From: Acinetobacter pollinis
GTDB lineage: Bacteria > Pseudomonadota > Gammaproteobacteria > Pseudomonadales > Moraxellaceae
Length of the DNA stretch: 64,000 nt
Direction: 5' to 3'
Assembly: GCF_015627175.1 (NCBI RefSeq)
Contig: NZ_VTDQ01000003.1
Coordinates: 102,116-166,115, forward strand
Made by a program: the position numbers and the translations under genes
The notes under the pieces: model-generated
Told to the model about the DNA's origin: nothing
The model's input: the letters and a program-made list of their open reading frames with translations, nothing else
Databases searched by the model: none
Shown here: one piece after another, positions 1 to 8,472 of the stretch
Numbering within the stretch: position 1 is the stretch's first letter
Layout: each line of letters begins with the position of its first letter

Positions 1-807
1 CTGCCTTTATTTCGTGGACAAATTATCGAACAGCTCTTTGTGAGTAGCTCTTCCTTTGGAGAAGGATTAAAACGAACTTTACCGTATCAGCGACTAATTA
101 GTGATGCATTTCAAGCAAAACTAGTGATTGATGGTGAGTTATGTTACTTAAAAAATATAACGCAGGCCAGACCAAATAATTTGGTTAATCGTCACTTCTC
201 AGAGTGTGCTATGTCTGGTGTGATACAGTTTTTTAAATTTATGACGGATAATCTCTTTGAACCATTACGTATCGATTTTGACTTTAGTAAAGGTGCCGAT
301 TTAAAAGAATATGAAGCAATTTATGGTTGCTCTGTGTCCTTAGGTCAAAAAGAAACTCGATTATATTTTGATAAGAAAATTCTAGACTATCAGTTATGGC
401 AAGCTGAACCGGAGCTACTTACGCTTCATGAAAGATTTGCAACCAAAAAACTAGAAGAATTGGTACGTTATGACTTAATTGACAACGTACAAGAGGTGAT
501 TGGTCGAATGCTTGAGAAGGGTGAATTAACCCTTGAAATGATTGCGACAGATTTAGGAATGAGTGCAAGACAATTGAGACATCAATTGAGTGAAGCGAAT
601 ACCAGCTTTCAAGAATTACTCACAGACTATCGTTGCCGTTTATCCAAGAAATTACTGAAAAATAGTAATGAAAGTATTGATCATATTGTCTGCTTAACTG
701 GATTTTCTGAACCAAGCACTTTCTACCGAGCATTTAAACGGTGGACCAATGAAACGCCTATCGAATATCGTAGACGTAAACAAAGTCCTCTTACATCATC
801 TATTTAA
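1..807 (+). CDS. AraC-family transcriptional regulator, 5'-truncated by the window edge
   Basis: The frame is open to base 1 (LPLFRGQIIEQLF then VSSSSFGEG), so the true start lies upstream; the GTG at base 40 is only an internal codon. What remains resembles the arabinose-binding-type N-terminal domain of AraC proteins of the OruR/GadX kind, followed by a C-terminal AraC DNA-binding domain with two helix-turn-helix units: IATDLGMSARQLRHQL is the first, and DHIVCLTGFSEPSTFYRAFKRWT the second. The protein would bind DNA and probably respond to a small ligand; neither ligand nor target can be read here. The gene is convergent with truA, and the two stop codons overlap by 3 bases with no terminator hairpin between them. 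Confidence 0.85.
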   Translation: MPLFRGQIIEQLFVSSSSFGEGLKRTLPYQRLISDAFQAKLVIDGELCYLKNITQARPNNLVNRHFSECAMSGVIQFFKFMTDNLFEPLRIDFDFSKGADLKEYEAIYGCSVSLGQKETRLYFDKKILDYQLWQAEPELLTLHERFATKKLEELVRYDLIDNVQEVIGRMLEKGELTLEMIATDLGMSARQLRHQLSEANTSFQELLTDYRCRLSKKLLKNSNESIDHIVCLTGFSEPSTFYRAFKRWTNETPIEYRRRKQSPLTSSI

Positions 808-1601
808 ACAGGCCAATTAAGCCACTGTGGCCCTAAAGATGGTCTTGGAAGTTCAAATGCATCAGGATAGTAAGCTTGTATAAAGTATAATCCATCTGGT
901 GGTGCTGTAACTCCTGCTGCTTTTCGGTCTTGGGCTGCAAATATGTTGTCTATATGAGATACATCAAAGCAGTCCTGACCAACCTCTAACAGGCAACCTA
1001 CAATATTTCGAACCATATGGTGTAAAAAACCATCTGCTTGAATATCTAAAATTAAAAATGGTCCATGAGGTGTAAGTGTGCAGTGCTGAACATGACGAAC
1101 AGGTTGATTAGATTGACAAGCGGCTGCACGAAAACTTTCAAAGTTATGTGTACCTTCAAATTTTTTGGCTGCCAATTGCATCTTTTCAACATTCAATGAG
1201 TGATATACATGCGTGACTTGTTTATGTAGCAGTGCAGGGCGCTGAGGTGCATTATAAATAATGTATCGATAGCGCCGAGCAATCGCTTTAAACCTTGCAT
1301 GAAAATCCATACTCATTGGTTTAATCCACTGAATTGAAATATCCTTAGGTAGCTTACTGTTTGTACCCATAATCCACGCACGGTCTGTTCGAATAGATGG
1401 ACTGTCAAAATGAGCAATCATATTTGTTGCGTGTACTTGTGCATCTGTACGACCCGCGCCATGAACATCTACTCGATGGTTAGCCACATGACTGAGCGCA
1501 TCTTCTAAGGTTTGTTGTACGCTACGTACGCCTGTTTGTTGGGTTTGCCAACCTCGATAATGGGTACCACAGAATTCAATTCCAATAGCATAGCGTTGCA
1601 T
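804..1601 (-). CDS. truA: tRNA pseudouridine(38-40) synthase TruA
   Basis: TruA isomerises uridine to pseudouridine at positions 38-40 of the tRNA anticodon arm. The 265-residue product begins MQRYAIGIEFCGTHYRGWQ and carries the family motif GAGRTDAQVHA at residues 48-58; D53 is the expected catalytic aspartate. I chose the ATG at 1601 over an in-frame ATG further upstream because AAAGG sits just before it, because the longer form would add a nonconserved tail, and because it leaves 13 bases after the upstream asparaginase stop instead of an overlap. Gene order asd, FimV-type genes, (asparaginase), truA matches the asd-fimV-truA order known in Pseudomonas. Confidence 0.96.
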   Translation of the reverse strand: MQRYAIGIEFCGTHYRGWQTQQTGVRSVQQTLEDALSHVANHRVDVHGAGRTDAQVHATNMIAHFDSPSIRTDRAWIMGTNSKLPKDISIQWIKPMSMDFHARFKAIARRYRYIIYNAPQRPALLHKQVTHVYHSLNVEKMQLAAKKFEGTHNFESFRAAACQSNQPVRHVQHCTLTPHGPFLILDIQADGFLHHMVRNIVGCLLEVGQDCFDVSHIDNIFAAQDRKAAGVTAPPDGLYFIQAYYPDAFELPRPSLGPQWLNWPV

Positions 1602-1614
1602 AAAATTGCCTTTG

Positions 1615-2586
1615 TTATTGTTCATTAGACCAGTGTAAAGCACATTGCTCGACTGTAATATGTTTCAAATAGAGATATAAAATTTTTGCATATATATGCG
1701 CATGTCCTAGTGTATTTGCTGTAAGTATTTGAGCATCGCTTACCCAACGGCTTACAGCATATCTCTGGTCTATTTCACCAAAAGTAACTTGTGTTGTGAG
1801 AATCGGTAAGCAGCCACTTTCTCTCAATTTTTGAAGAATTTTAATGATTTGATCATTTACAGTAATATTTCCCGTGCCAAATCCTTGCAAAATAAGAAAG
1901 TGCGGTGGTTCATTTGTAATAAGACTTAGATTTTTTACTAAAAACTCTGTTGAAACGGGTTGCATCATCCAGTTGATCAGATTTAGCGTGGTTGCACGCG
2001 TAATATCTTTATTGGTTACGACATATTGCTGTTGAGGAGTTACAATTTCTTCGTGAGCAGGTATTCCTTCAAACGCATGTAGTGCAGTTGTATGATGTTT
2101 AATTGTAGTATGACCATGGTAGAGATGGTGATGAAATGCAAGATAGACGCCACGATCGTATCTTTCGACTTGCTCTAAAGCAAAAATTAAATTATCGAAA
2201 GCATCAGTCTCTTCTCTTACTTGTTTGCCCTCAACTGTAAGTAGGGGGTATTGACTACCTGTAAGAACTGTACAACTTGATTGTGCTAGAAAATAAGAAA
2301 AAACTGCGCTTGCATAGCTGAGGGTATCTGTTCCATGAACAATAATAAACTTTGAATAATCTATTTTTAACTCTTGAATAAGTTGGATTGTTTTCAACCA
2401 TTCTTGTGCTGTACATGCACTACTGTCAATAATGTCGGGTGCTGCAAAGCAATCAGTTTTATTTTGATAATAAGTGGGTAACACATTTTTGAGTTGAGGT
2501 AGGAATTGACTTTCTGGCATTGGGCTCAATGGTGTGCCAACACAACCAAATGTACCACCCATATAAATTAATGCAATTTTAGACAT
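1615..2586 (-). CDS. Asparaginase (type I-like L-asparaginase family)
   Basis: Predicted to hydrolyse L-asparagine to aspartate and ammonia. The 323-residue product has both threonine motifs of the asparaginase/glutaminase family: IYMGGTFG at residues 8-15 and VHGTDTLSYAS around residue 82. There is no signal peptide, so it is probably cytoplasmic. The ATG at 2586 aligns with family N-termini. It has no recognisable Shine-Dalgarno, and the bases ahead of it are the U-tract of a terminator-like hairpin (2591-2622). An in-frame TTG at 2610 lies inside that hairpin and is less likely. The gene sits between the FimV-type genes and truA, a place where Pseudomonas has no extra gene. Confidence 0.85.
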   Translation of the reverse strand: MSKIALIYMGGTFGCVGTPLSPMPESQFLPQLKNVLPTYYQNKTDCFAAPDIIDSSACTAQEWLKTIQLIQELKIDYSKFIIVHGTDTLSYASAVFSYFLAQSSCTVLTGSQYPLLTVEGKQVREETDAFDNLIFALEQVERYDRGVYLAFHHHLYHGHTTIKHHTTALHAFEGIPAHEEIVTPQQQYVVTNKDITRATTLNLINWMMQPVSTEFLVKNLSLITNEPPHFLILQGFGTGNITVNDQIIKILQKLRESGCLPILTTQVTFGEIDQRYAVSRWVSDAQILTANTLGHAHIYAKILYLYLKHITVEQCALHWSNEQ

Positions 2587-2590
2587 ATAT

Positions 2591-2622
2591 AAAATAAAAA
2601 AAGCAGTCAAGAATGACTGCTT
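2591..2622 (-). terminator. Rho-independent terminator after the FimV C-terminal gene, abutting the asparaginase start
   Basis: On the minus strand a perfect 9-bp stem (AAGCAGTCA / TGACTGCTT, bases 2601-2609 and 2614-2622) with a 4-base loop is followed by a T-rich run at 2591-2600. The asparaginase ATG begins only 4 bases beyond the run. Confidence 0.8.
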
Positions 2623-2640
2623 ATATTAAAACGAAGCGCT

Positions 2641-3807
2641 TTAAGATGCTATGCTATTTAATAACTTATCTACTTTCAGCTTTTCTTCTGCTGAGTAATC
2701 TTGTTTAGGGTCAGTCAGAAGTTCTTTCGCACGTTCTTTTTCACCAAATGCAATATACTGTTCTGCAAGATCAATGTTTAGTGCATTTTCATTAAGTGTT
2801 TTGAGTTCTGAAAAGTTTTTAACAAGAACATCATTTTCATCGATTTTTGTAGATGAAGTATTCCCAAAATCTAGGTTAAGCGGAGCTAGTTCTGGCGTAT
2901 CTGATGAGCTGTCTTCAGTTGCTTTGGTCGACTTTTCCGCTGGTTGTTCTAATTCAACTTTTGGTTCTTCGGGTACTTTTGTATCGAAGTTGAGTGTCGG
3001 TGCTTCTTCTACCTTTGGTTCAGCCTTTTTCTCTGGCTCAGGTGTTGTGTCTGGTTTTGGTGCTTCTTTTTGATCTTCACTTTTTTTATTAAACGTAAAG
3101 TCAAGTGGCATTAAGTCTTCTGAAGCTTTTTCCTTTTGTGGAATACTTTCTTTTTTTGTCGTACTTTGTTCAGGTTGAGGCTCAACTTTTACAGTTTCTT
3201 TAGGTGCAGATGTTTCTTGTTTTTTAGGCTGTTCAGATACTGGTGGTTTTGGCTGACTTACAGCTTGACCAAGCAGTTCTTCATGACTAATTTGATTGGT
3301 AAATTGAGTCTCTTTAGAGAAAACATCCTTCTTTACTTCCTCTTGAGAAGTTGGTTTTTTAGCCTCTTCTTCTTGTCTTTTTGCTTCTTTATACGCATTA
3401 TTTTTTTCTTTAACTTCTTTAAGTGATTCAAAAAGTTCTGAAGAGCGCAGTTGATTAATTAATTGCTTAATAGCAAGTTCATCGTCTTGTTTCTGATAAA
3501 TGTCAAGTAATACAAGATATAACTTAGATTGCTTAGGATTTTTATTTAAAGATTGATTGATGAGTGCTTCAGCAGCAGAATAGTTCTCTTGTTCAATCAA
3601 TGTATGAATTTGCGAATACAGGCTTTCATCTGCTTTAGGTTGTTCAGAGGCAGCAGATGATTTTTGTTCAGCTTGATTCTCTGTTGTTGTTTTTAGATCT
3701 GACGGTTTTTTAGGCTGTGTTTTTGGTGCTTCAGCATTGCGCTTTTTTATAATCACGACCGCAATGATTAAAAGTATAACAACGGCTGAAATGATGGAAA
3801 GCAACAT
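2641..3807 (-). CDS. FimV-like C-terminal half: membrane anchor, acidic linker and FimV C-terminal domain
   Basis: The 388-residue product starts with one strong transmembrane segment (LLSIISAVVILLIIAVVII, residues 2-20) followed by KKR, predicting a cytoplasmic remainder. Residues 30-60 and about 140-320 are Pro/Lys/Glu/Gln-rich and probably disordered; residues 62-125 are helical and TPR-like. The last 50 residues (LNIDLAEQYIAFGEKERAKELL and on) match the FimV C-terminal helical domain, which in Pseudomonas FimV binds partners at the cell pole. GGGGT lies 13 bases before the ATG. The upstream gene (3860-4903) supplies the periplasmic FimV-like half, so the two together look like one FimV cut before its membrane helix. 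A role in polar organisation or type IV pili is inference from the family. Confidence 0.75.
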   Translation of the reverse strand: MLLSIISAVVILLIIAVVIIKKRNAEAPKTQPKKPSDLKTTTENQAEQKSSAASEQPKADESLYSQIHTLIEQENYSAAEALINQSLNKNPKQSKLYLVLLDIYQKQDDELAIKQLINQLRSSELFESLKEVKEKNNAYKEAKRQEEEAKKPTSQEEVKKDVFSKETQFTNQISHEELLGQAVSQPKPPVSEQPKKQETSAPKETVKVEPQPEQSTTKKESIPQKEKASEDLMPLDFTFNKKSEDQKEAPKPDTTPEPEKKAEPKVEEAPTLNFDTKVPEEPKVELEQPAEKSTKATEDSSSDTPELAPLNLDFGNTSSTKIDENDVLVKNFSELKTLNENALNIDLAEQYIAFGEKERAKELLTDPKQDYSAEEKLKVDKLLNSIAS

Positions 3808-3859
3808 AGTATTAATACCCCATAAAATTTTAGAAGATCTGAAAATTTACAATCAGATT

Positions 3860-4903
3860 CTATTCTGCTGCATGCTTTTGCGCATTTTGCTGTTTAAGCA
3901 ATTCTTGAATCTTAGCTAGTTTAGCATCTAATATCTCAAGCTTAATATTTTTATTTTGCAAACCATGCTCAAGTTGTGCAATTTCACTTTCTAAAGATGT
4001 AACTTCTTTTTGCTGTTTAGAATCAGATGGTAAACCTTGTTTTGGTGTAGTCAATTCATTACTTGTCGACTGGCTATTTGCATTTTTATCGGCAATGACA
4101 GTCATTTCAGTATGTGTCGTTTTAGAAAGAATAGTCGCTCTTTTGACATCACTTACGTCTAAAACAGCACCTTTTTTAATACGATTTTTATTCCCATGGA
4201 TGAATGCATGTTGGTTCATCTGTTGAATTTGTTGCATGACAGCATAGATTGATTGATTGGTTTGTTGTGCAATACGTGCAGAAATAGACCATAAAGTATC
4301 TTGCTGCTTTACCGTATAAGTATGATCAGATGTATTGTTGCTCTCAGCCTGTTTTTGAGAGGTAACAATCGCTTTTTGCTGTACGCCTTGTTTTAGATTT
4401 TTCTTTACAGATCCTTTTGAAATTTGTCTTTCATTCAATATGGTAATTGGAATGAGAGGTTGGTCTGTATGAATACTTGGTTTATTAATCGGAACTGTAG
4501 GTGCATTACTTTGATTTGGATGAGTAACTTTAAAAGGAAGTTCAATTAATTTTAAGTATTGACCATTTCCATCCTTTGCTTTTAAAACAAAGCGAACATC
4601 ACCGTTATAGATAGGCCGAGAAGATGTGACTGTAATTACCCCTGTATTCGGGCCTGTACTGCGTAGGAATACGTTTAGGTCACTTGTAATCTCAGCTTTG
4701 AGTGAATCAAAACTGACTAAGTCATCATCATCGGCAATATCTGCTTGAATATTCGAAGAAATTGCACCTTGATACGGGATTTCCATATACAAAAGCTGTG
4801 CTTTTGTAGACAGAATATTAGGCTGACCAAATGTAAGCGCATGGCTAAATTGCGATATACCAAGACATAAAATGGCATATGAAAGCTTATGGTAAGAAGT
4901 CAT
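3860..4903 (-). CDS. FimV-like N-terminal half: exported LysM protein
   Basis: The 347-residue product has a signal peptide (residues 1-22, cleavage near SHA/LTF), then a FimV N-terminal-type domain (residues 23-130; note the VITVTSSRPIYNGDVRFVLKAK strand pattern), a LysM peptidoglycan-binding domain (about residues 195-250, YTVKQQDTLWSISARI), and a coiled coil at 300-343. It ends where Pseudomonas FimV continues into its transmembrane helix; that helix begins the next gene, 52 bases downstream in another frame. It should act in the periplasm, bound to peptidoglycan. No Shine-Dalgarno is visible before the ATG. Position directly downstream of asd supports the FimV assignment. Confidence 0.75.
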   Translation of the reverse strand: MTSYHKLSYAILCLGISQFSHALTFGQPNILSTKAQLLYMEIPYQGAISSNIQADIADDDDLVSFDSLKAEITSDLNVFLRSTGPNTGVITVTSSRPIYNGDVRFVLKAKDGNGQYLKLIELPFKVTHPNQSNAPTVPINKPSIHTDQPLIPITILNERQISKGSVKKNLKQGVQQKAIVTSQKQAESNNTSDHTYTVKQQDTLWSISARIAQQTNQSIYAVMQQIQQMNQHAFIHGNKNRIKKGAVLDVSDVKRATILSKTTHTEMTVIADKNANSQSTSNELTTPKQGLPSDSKQQKEVTSLESEIAQLEHGLQNKNIKLEILDAKLAKIQELLKQQNAQKHAAE

Positions 4904-4973
4904 TAGACATTACTAAACAAAAAATAGGCATCCTATATAATGTAGCGATATGTTAATCGAATGTAAACGATTT

Positions 4974-5009
4974 AAAAAAAAAGCTAGTATTTTAACTAGC
5001 TTTTTGCAT
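4974..5009 (-). terminator. Rho-independent terminator after asd
   Basis: An 11-bp stem (4978-4988 with 4995-5005, loop ATTTTA) is followed on the minus strand by a T-run. It starts a few bases after the asd stop codon, so asd and the FimV-like genes are probably separate transcripts. Confidence 0.8.
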
Positions 5010-5013
5010 TTTC

Positions 5014-6132
5014 TTAATTTTGTTTGTACTCGATCAATATTCTAAGCATGCGGCGTAGTGGTTCTGCTGCACCCCAAAGTAGTTGATCACCTACAGTGAA
5101 GGCACCGAGGTATTCTTTACCCATATTTAATTTACGTAAGCGACCTACAGGTACAGAGAGTGTTCCTGTTACAGCTACTGGTGATAAATCATGCATAGAT
5201 GCTTCACGTGTATTTGGAATCACTTTTGCCCATTGGTTTGATTGTGCAATCATGTCTTCAATTTCATTGAGTGGCACATCTTTACGCAATTTAATGGTAA
5301 GTGCTTGAGAGTGGCAACGCATAGCACCAATACGTACACAATGACCATCAATTGGAATAATGTTGGTATTGCCTAAAATTTTATTGGTTTCAGCTTGTGC
5401 TTTCCATTCTTCTTTTGACTGACCATTTTCAAGCTGTTTATCAATATATGGAATGAGTGAGCCAGCAAGCGGTACACCAAAGTTCGATTTCGGGAACTGT
5501 TCACCACGTTGTAGTTCAGCAACTTGACGGTCAATATCTAAAATTGCTGATTTTGGGTCATCTAACAATGATTTGGTATTGTTATAGAGATAACCCATAC
5601 CTGTCAGTAGTTCACGCATGTTCTGTGCACCTGCACCAGAAGCAGCTTGGTATGTCATGGCACTCATCCATTCAACTAAGTTGTTTTGGAAAAGAGAGCC
5701 TAAACCCATAAGCATGAGAGAAACTGTGCAGTTACCACCTACAAACGTTGTGGTGCCTTTAGCAAGTGCATTTTTAATTACGTTTGAGTTGACTGGATCT
5801 AAAACAATAATCGCATCATCTTTCATACGTAAAGTCGATGCAGCATCAATCCAGTAACCTGTCCAACCTGTTTCTTTGAGTTGACTATAAACTGATGAGG
5901 TATAGTCTCCACCTTGGCAGGTAATAATAACATCCATTTGCTTCAGACTCTTAATGTCTGTTGCATCCATAAGTGCTGGGGCGGTCTTCCCGCCAAAAGC
6001 AGGTGCTTCACCACCTGCATTACTGGTAGAAAAATAAAATGGCTCGAAGTGCTCGAAATCATTTTCTTCAACCATACGTTGCATAAGAACGGAACCAACC
6101 ATTCCACGCCAACCGACCAGACCTACTTTCAT
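5014..6132 (-). CDS. asd: Aspartate-semialdehyde dehydrogenase
   Basis: Asd reduces L-aspartyl-4-phosphate to aspartate semialdehyde with NADPH, the branch point to lysine, diaminopimelate, threonine and methionine. The 372-residue product begins [14 protein letters not shown] (dinucleotide-binding loop) and has the active-site motif [14 protein letters not shown] with the catalytic cysteine at residue 135, as in E. coli Asd. The ATG at 6132 is preceded by GAGG and aligns with the family; an upstream in-frame ATG at 6192 would add 20 unconserved residues. I see no lysine-riboswitch-like structure in the bases upstream. Confidence 0.97.
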   Translation of the reverse strand: MKVGLVGWRGMVGSVLMQRMVEENDFEHFEPFYFSTSNAGGEAPAFGGKTAPALMDATDIKSLKQMDVIITCQGGDYTSSVYSQLKETGWTGYWIDAASTLRMKDDAIIVLDPVNSNVIKNALAKGTTTFVGGNCTVSLMLMGLGSLFQNNLVEWMSAMTYQAASGAGAQNMRELLTGMGYLYNNTKSLLDDPKSAILDIDRQVAELQRGEQFPKSNFGVPLAGSLIPYIDKQLENGQSKEEWKAQAETNKILGNTNIIPIDGHCVRIGAMRCHSQALTIKLRKDVPLNEIEDMIAQSNQWAKVIPNTREASMHDLSPVAVTGTLSVPVGRLRKLNMGKEYLGAFTVGDQLLWGAAEPLRRMLRILIEYKQN

Positions 6133-6399
6133 GTCATTTTGCCTCGGTACTGTGTGTAAAAAATAAATGTGATCTTTGAGTGTATCAAACATCTTTTTAA
6201 GTGCAAACGATATATGGCTGAAAAAAACGATAATTTTTAAGTAAATAGCTGAGATTTCATCATCTTATTTTGAAGGCAAAAAAAGATGATGTATTTAAGT
6301 GACTTAGCACGATTAAGGTGCATATACGACTTTAGGCGATATATATGCAAGTATCTGCTTAAAAATGACTCTTTGCTATAGTAGATTAGAGGTTTAATT

Positions 6400-7335
6400 T
6401 TAATAAATGCGCTCGTATCCTTCAGGGCGAGTTTTAAAACGGCGGTGAAACCACATATATTGTGTAGGTGCAATGCGAAGTTGAGTTTCAATAATTTTGT
6501 TCACGCGTGTTGCATCATCTAATTCATCTTCAGAAGGTAAATTTTCAACAATTGGCTCAATTAAAATATGATACTTAGGATCTCTTTCACTGCCATAACG
6601 GTAAAAATATAAAGGAATAGCCACCGCTTTAGAAATCTTTAATAAACGACGGTGGGCAGTAACGGTTGCCGCAGGCACACCAAAAAAAGGTGCCATAATG
6701 CCTTGCTTTAAACCGAAATCTTGATCAGGGCTATACCAAATTGCATCACCATCTTTTAAATGGCGAATCAAGCCACGCATATCATCATGGTCTATTTGTG
6801 ATTTATAAATAGTCGCACGACAACGGTAAATGATTAAGTCGAGTAGGGGGTTGTTTTGTGGTCGATAAACGACATCGGGTTCAAAGTATTGTGAGCAGAT
6901 ATAACCACCTGCATCGAGCAATGTACTGTGTGTTCCAAGCAGAAGTACACCTTGACCAGAAGCTTGTGCTTGAGTGATATGTTCAAGTCCTTCGATGGTA
7001 ACTCTATTTTTAAACCAATAGGGTTTATACCAAGCATTGAGGGTTTCGAATGTACCAAGCATCATATCTACAAAAACCTGTTGAGCTTTTTGAAGAACTT
7101 CTTCTTGAGACCATTCAGGAAAACAAACTTCTAAGTTGCGGATGGTGGTTTTTCTTCGTGACTTTAGAAGTTTCCAAGCAAGTTTTGCAAGCGTACGTGA
7201 AATCATACGTTGAACTGACCAAGGTAAAACGGCCAAAAGCATCAATAGACAAATAGAAATCCATACATTCCAATATCTTGGCAATAAAAAAGACCAATAA
7301 AATTTACCAGGAATATAGTCAGGTTGCGTACTCAT
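6400..7335 (-). CDS. lpxL: Lipid A biosynthesis acyltransferase, LpxL/HtrB family
   Basis: Predicted inner-membrane late acyltransferase that adds a secondary acyl chain to lipid A. The 311-residue product has an N-terminal membrane anchor (about residues 22-40), the HX4D acyltransferase signature (H136 and D141 in LLLGTHSTLLDAGG), the block YRPQNNPLLD, and the family ending QYMWFHRRFKTRPEG, close to E. coli LpxL. Acinetobacter has both LpxL- and LpxM-type enzymes. The C-terminus favours LpxL, but which hydroxyl and chain are used cannot be decided here. The gene stands alone on its strand, 267 bases downstream of the asd start. Confidence 0.85.
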   Translation of the reverse strand: MSTQPDYIPGKFYWSFLLPRYWNVWISICLLMLLAVLPWSVQRMISRTLAKLAWKLLKSRRKTTIRNLEVCFPEWSQEEVLQKAQQVFVDMMLGTFETLNAWYKPYWFKNRVTIEGLEHITQAQASGQGVLLLGTHSTLLDAGGYICSQYFEPDVVYRPQNNPLLDLIIYRCRATIYKSQIDHDDMRGLIRHLKDGDAIWYSPDQDFGLKQGIMAPFFGVPAATVTAHRRLLKISKAVAIPLYFYRYGSERDPKYHILIEPIVENLPSEDELDDATRVNKIIETQLRIAPTQYMWFHRRFKTRPEGYERIY

Positions 7336-7429
7336 ATACGTGTAATGAACCAGTGAAAAGTGGGCGTGATTTTAGCACGATATGCTTTTAGGGTTGATAG
7401 ATTGATATTTAAAATGATGAATTTCATCA

Positions 7430-7819
7430 CTAAACTTTTACTTGATAGTTAAGTGTTAATTCACTTGCAACTTTGCCACGGATTCCCCAATTTTCTAAAG
7501 GTGTTTCAAAAATAGTGATTTCGATATCTTGCGGTAAAATCTGACAATCGGTTTCTATATTTTTAAATAATGATGCAATGAGCTGTTTCTTTGCAGAAGT
7601 AGAACGTCCTTCAAACATAGATATTTCGATAATCAGATAGTTTTCGCTACGGTCTTGAGGAAATATAAAATCTTCAGGCTCAAGCTTTATAAATCTCTGA
7701 AAAATCTTTTCTGATGGATAGTTTAAACTTTCCATGAGAGAGCTATGTATCGCTGGAGAGAGCATTTTTCTATATGTATTTATTGTATGCGTTAAACCGT
7801 AAATTTTAATTTGCGACAT
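7430..7819 (-). CDS. Tautomerase-superfamily protein lacking the N-terminal proline
   Basis: The 129-residue product resembles the tautomerase family typified by longer 4-oxalocrotonate-tautomerase relatives: an N-terminal strand, a helix (AIHSSLMESLNYP), the block FPQDRSENYLIIEISMFEGRS, a second helix (AKKQLIASLFKNI) and ENWGIRG near the end. Active members use Pro-1, exposed by removal of Met. Here codon 2 is TCG (Ser) where CCG would give Pro, so the predicted protein starts Met-Ser-Gln-Ile. Either the activity is lost or altered, or the allele is a point mutant. It lies 51 bases downstream of the darcynin-like gene on the same strand and is probably cotranscribed with it. Confidence 0.75.
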   Translation of the reverse strand: MSQIKIYGLTHTINTYRKMLSPAIHSSLMESLNYPSEKIFQRFIKLEPEDFIFPQDRSENYLIIEISMFEGRSTSAKKQLIASLFKNIETDCQILPQDIEITIFETPLENWGIRGKVASELTLNYQVKV

Positions 7820-7870
7820 GAGATCTCTCTATGTTTTTTGGGTATTGACTACTCGGATACCCTAAATAAT

Positions 7871-8203
7871 TTAAATTTTTAAACTTTCTTTTTCATAGCT
7901 TTGAAAAGCATTTTCAGCACCCATAATGACATCTTTAATTTTGAAATAACCGCGAGTGTAAGGTTCGGTATCACGAATTTCTTCCCACATAAAATGGTAA
8001 GACTTTAAATTTTCAGTTTCACAAATAAGAAAATCTGTAAAATTACTTCCGGGAAATGCCTCTGAGTCACAAAAACGTACTTTTACATCAGGATATTTTG
8101 CAATAATTTCTTCAAGTGATTTTGCATATTTACGGCGTATTTCACGAGGAAGGGCAAGCCAAGATGGATAAAATTCAAGGAGAACAATTTGGATAATATT
8201 CAT
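7871..8203 (-). CDS. Darcynin-like small protein
   Basis: The 110-residue product starts MNIIQIVLLEFYPSWLALPREIRRKY and contains DVKVRFCDSEAFPGSNFTDFLICET and TRGYFKIKDVIMGAENAFQSYE. This pattern fits the small darcynin family, whose function I do not know; the predicted fold is a compact alpha/beta domain like dimeric alpha-beta barrel proteins. There is no signal peptide. The start codon lies only 10 bases after a good -10 element, with no Shine-Dalgarno, so the mRNA may be nearly leaderless. It is followed by the tautomerase-like gene. Confidence 0.7.
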   Translation of the reverse strand: MNIIQIVLLEFYPSWLALPREIRRKYAKSLEEIIAKYPDVKVRFCDSEAFPGSNFTDFLICETENLKSYHFMWEEIRDTEPYTRGYFKIKDVIMGAENAFQSYEKESLKI

Positions 8204-8213
8204 TATTTGTAAT

Positions 8214-8242
8214 TCTATAGTTTTGGGTAAGCGTATTCACAA
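8214..8242 (-). promoter_or_regulatory. Sigma-70 promoter of the darcynin-like gene
   Basis: On the minus strand TTGTGA (8242-8237), a 17-base spacer and TATAGA (8219-8214). Initiation about 7 bases downstream would fall near 8207, only about 4 bases before the ATG at 8203. Confidence 0.55.
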
Positions 8243-8432
8243 TACACTAAAATGATGACTATTTCTTTTGAATAGATAAATCGATTTATACCCAACCTAA
8301 AAAATAAAGAAAATCTACTGATTTTTTTAGTATTTTTACAGGCTCGGGAAGTGCAATTTTTTTGATTATAAACATATGATAAATAAAAATTATTTAGAAA
8401 GAATATGATAAATTTTCTAAACCAGAGTTTAA

Positions 8433-8460
8433 TATAGCTAGCTCATATGAGCTAGCTATA
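8433..8460. repeat. Perfect 28-bp palindrome downstream of uup
   Basis: Bases 8433-8446 (TATAGCTAGCTCAT) are followed at once by their exact reverse complement (8447-8460). It starts 12 bases past the uup stop codon. In RNA it would form a 12-14 bp hairpin, but no long T-run follows, so it is at most an imperfect terminator; a protein-binding site or cruciform is also possible. It contains GCTAGC twice. Confidence 0.7.
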
Positions 8461-8472
8461 ATCGGTATAGGT

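Noticed and set aside
2774..3426. Open plus-strand frames across the FimV C-terminal gene
   Set aside because: They lie opposite the Pro/Lys/Glu-rich low-complexity coding region, encode Ser/Phe-rich peptides and have no ribosome-binding sequence. They are shadows of the real gene.
6133..6399. Lysine riboswitch upstream of asd
   Set aside because: I looked for a long multi-helix leader before the asd ATG and saw no such conserved structure; GAGG and short leader suffice.
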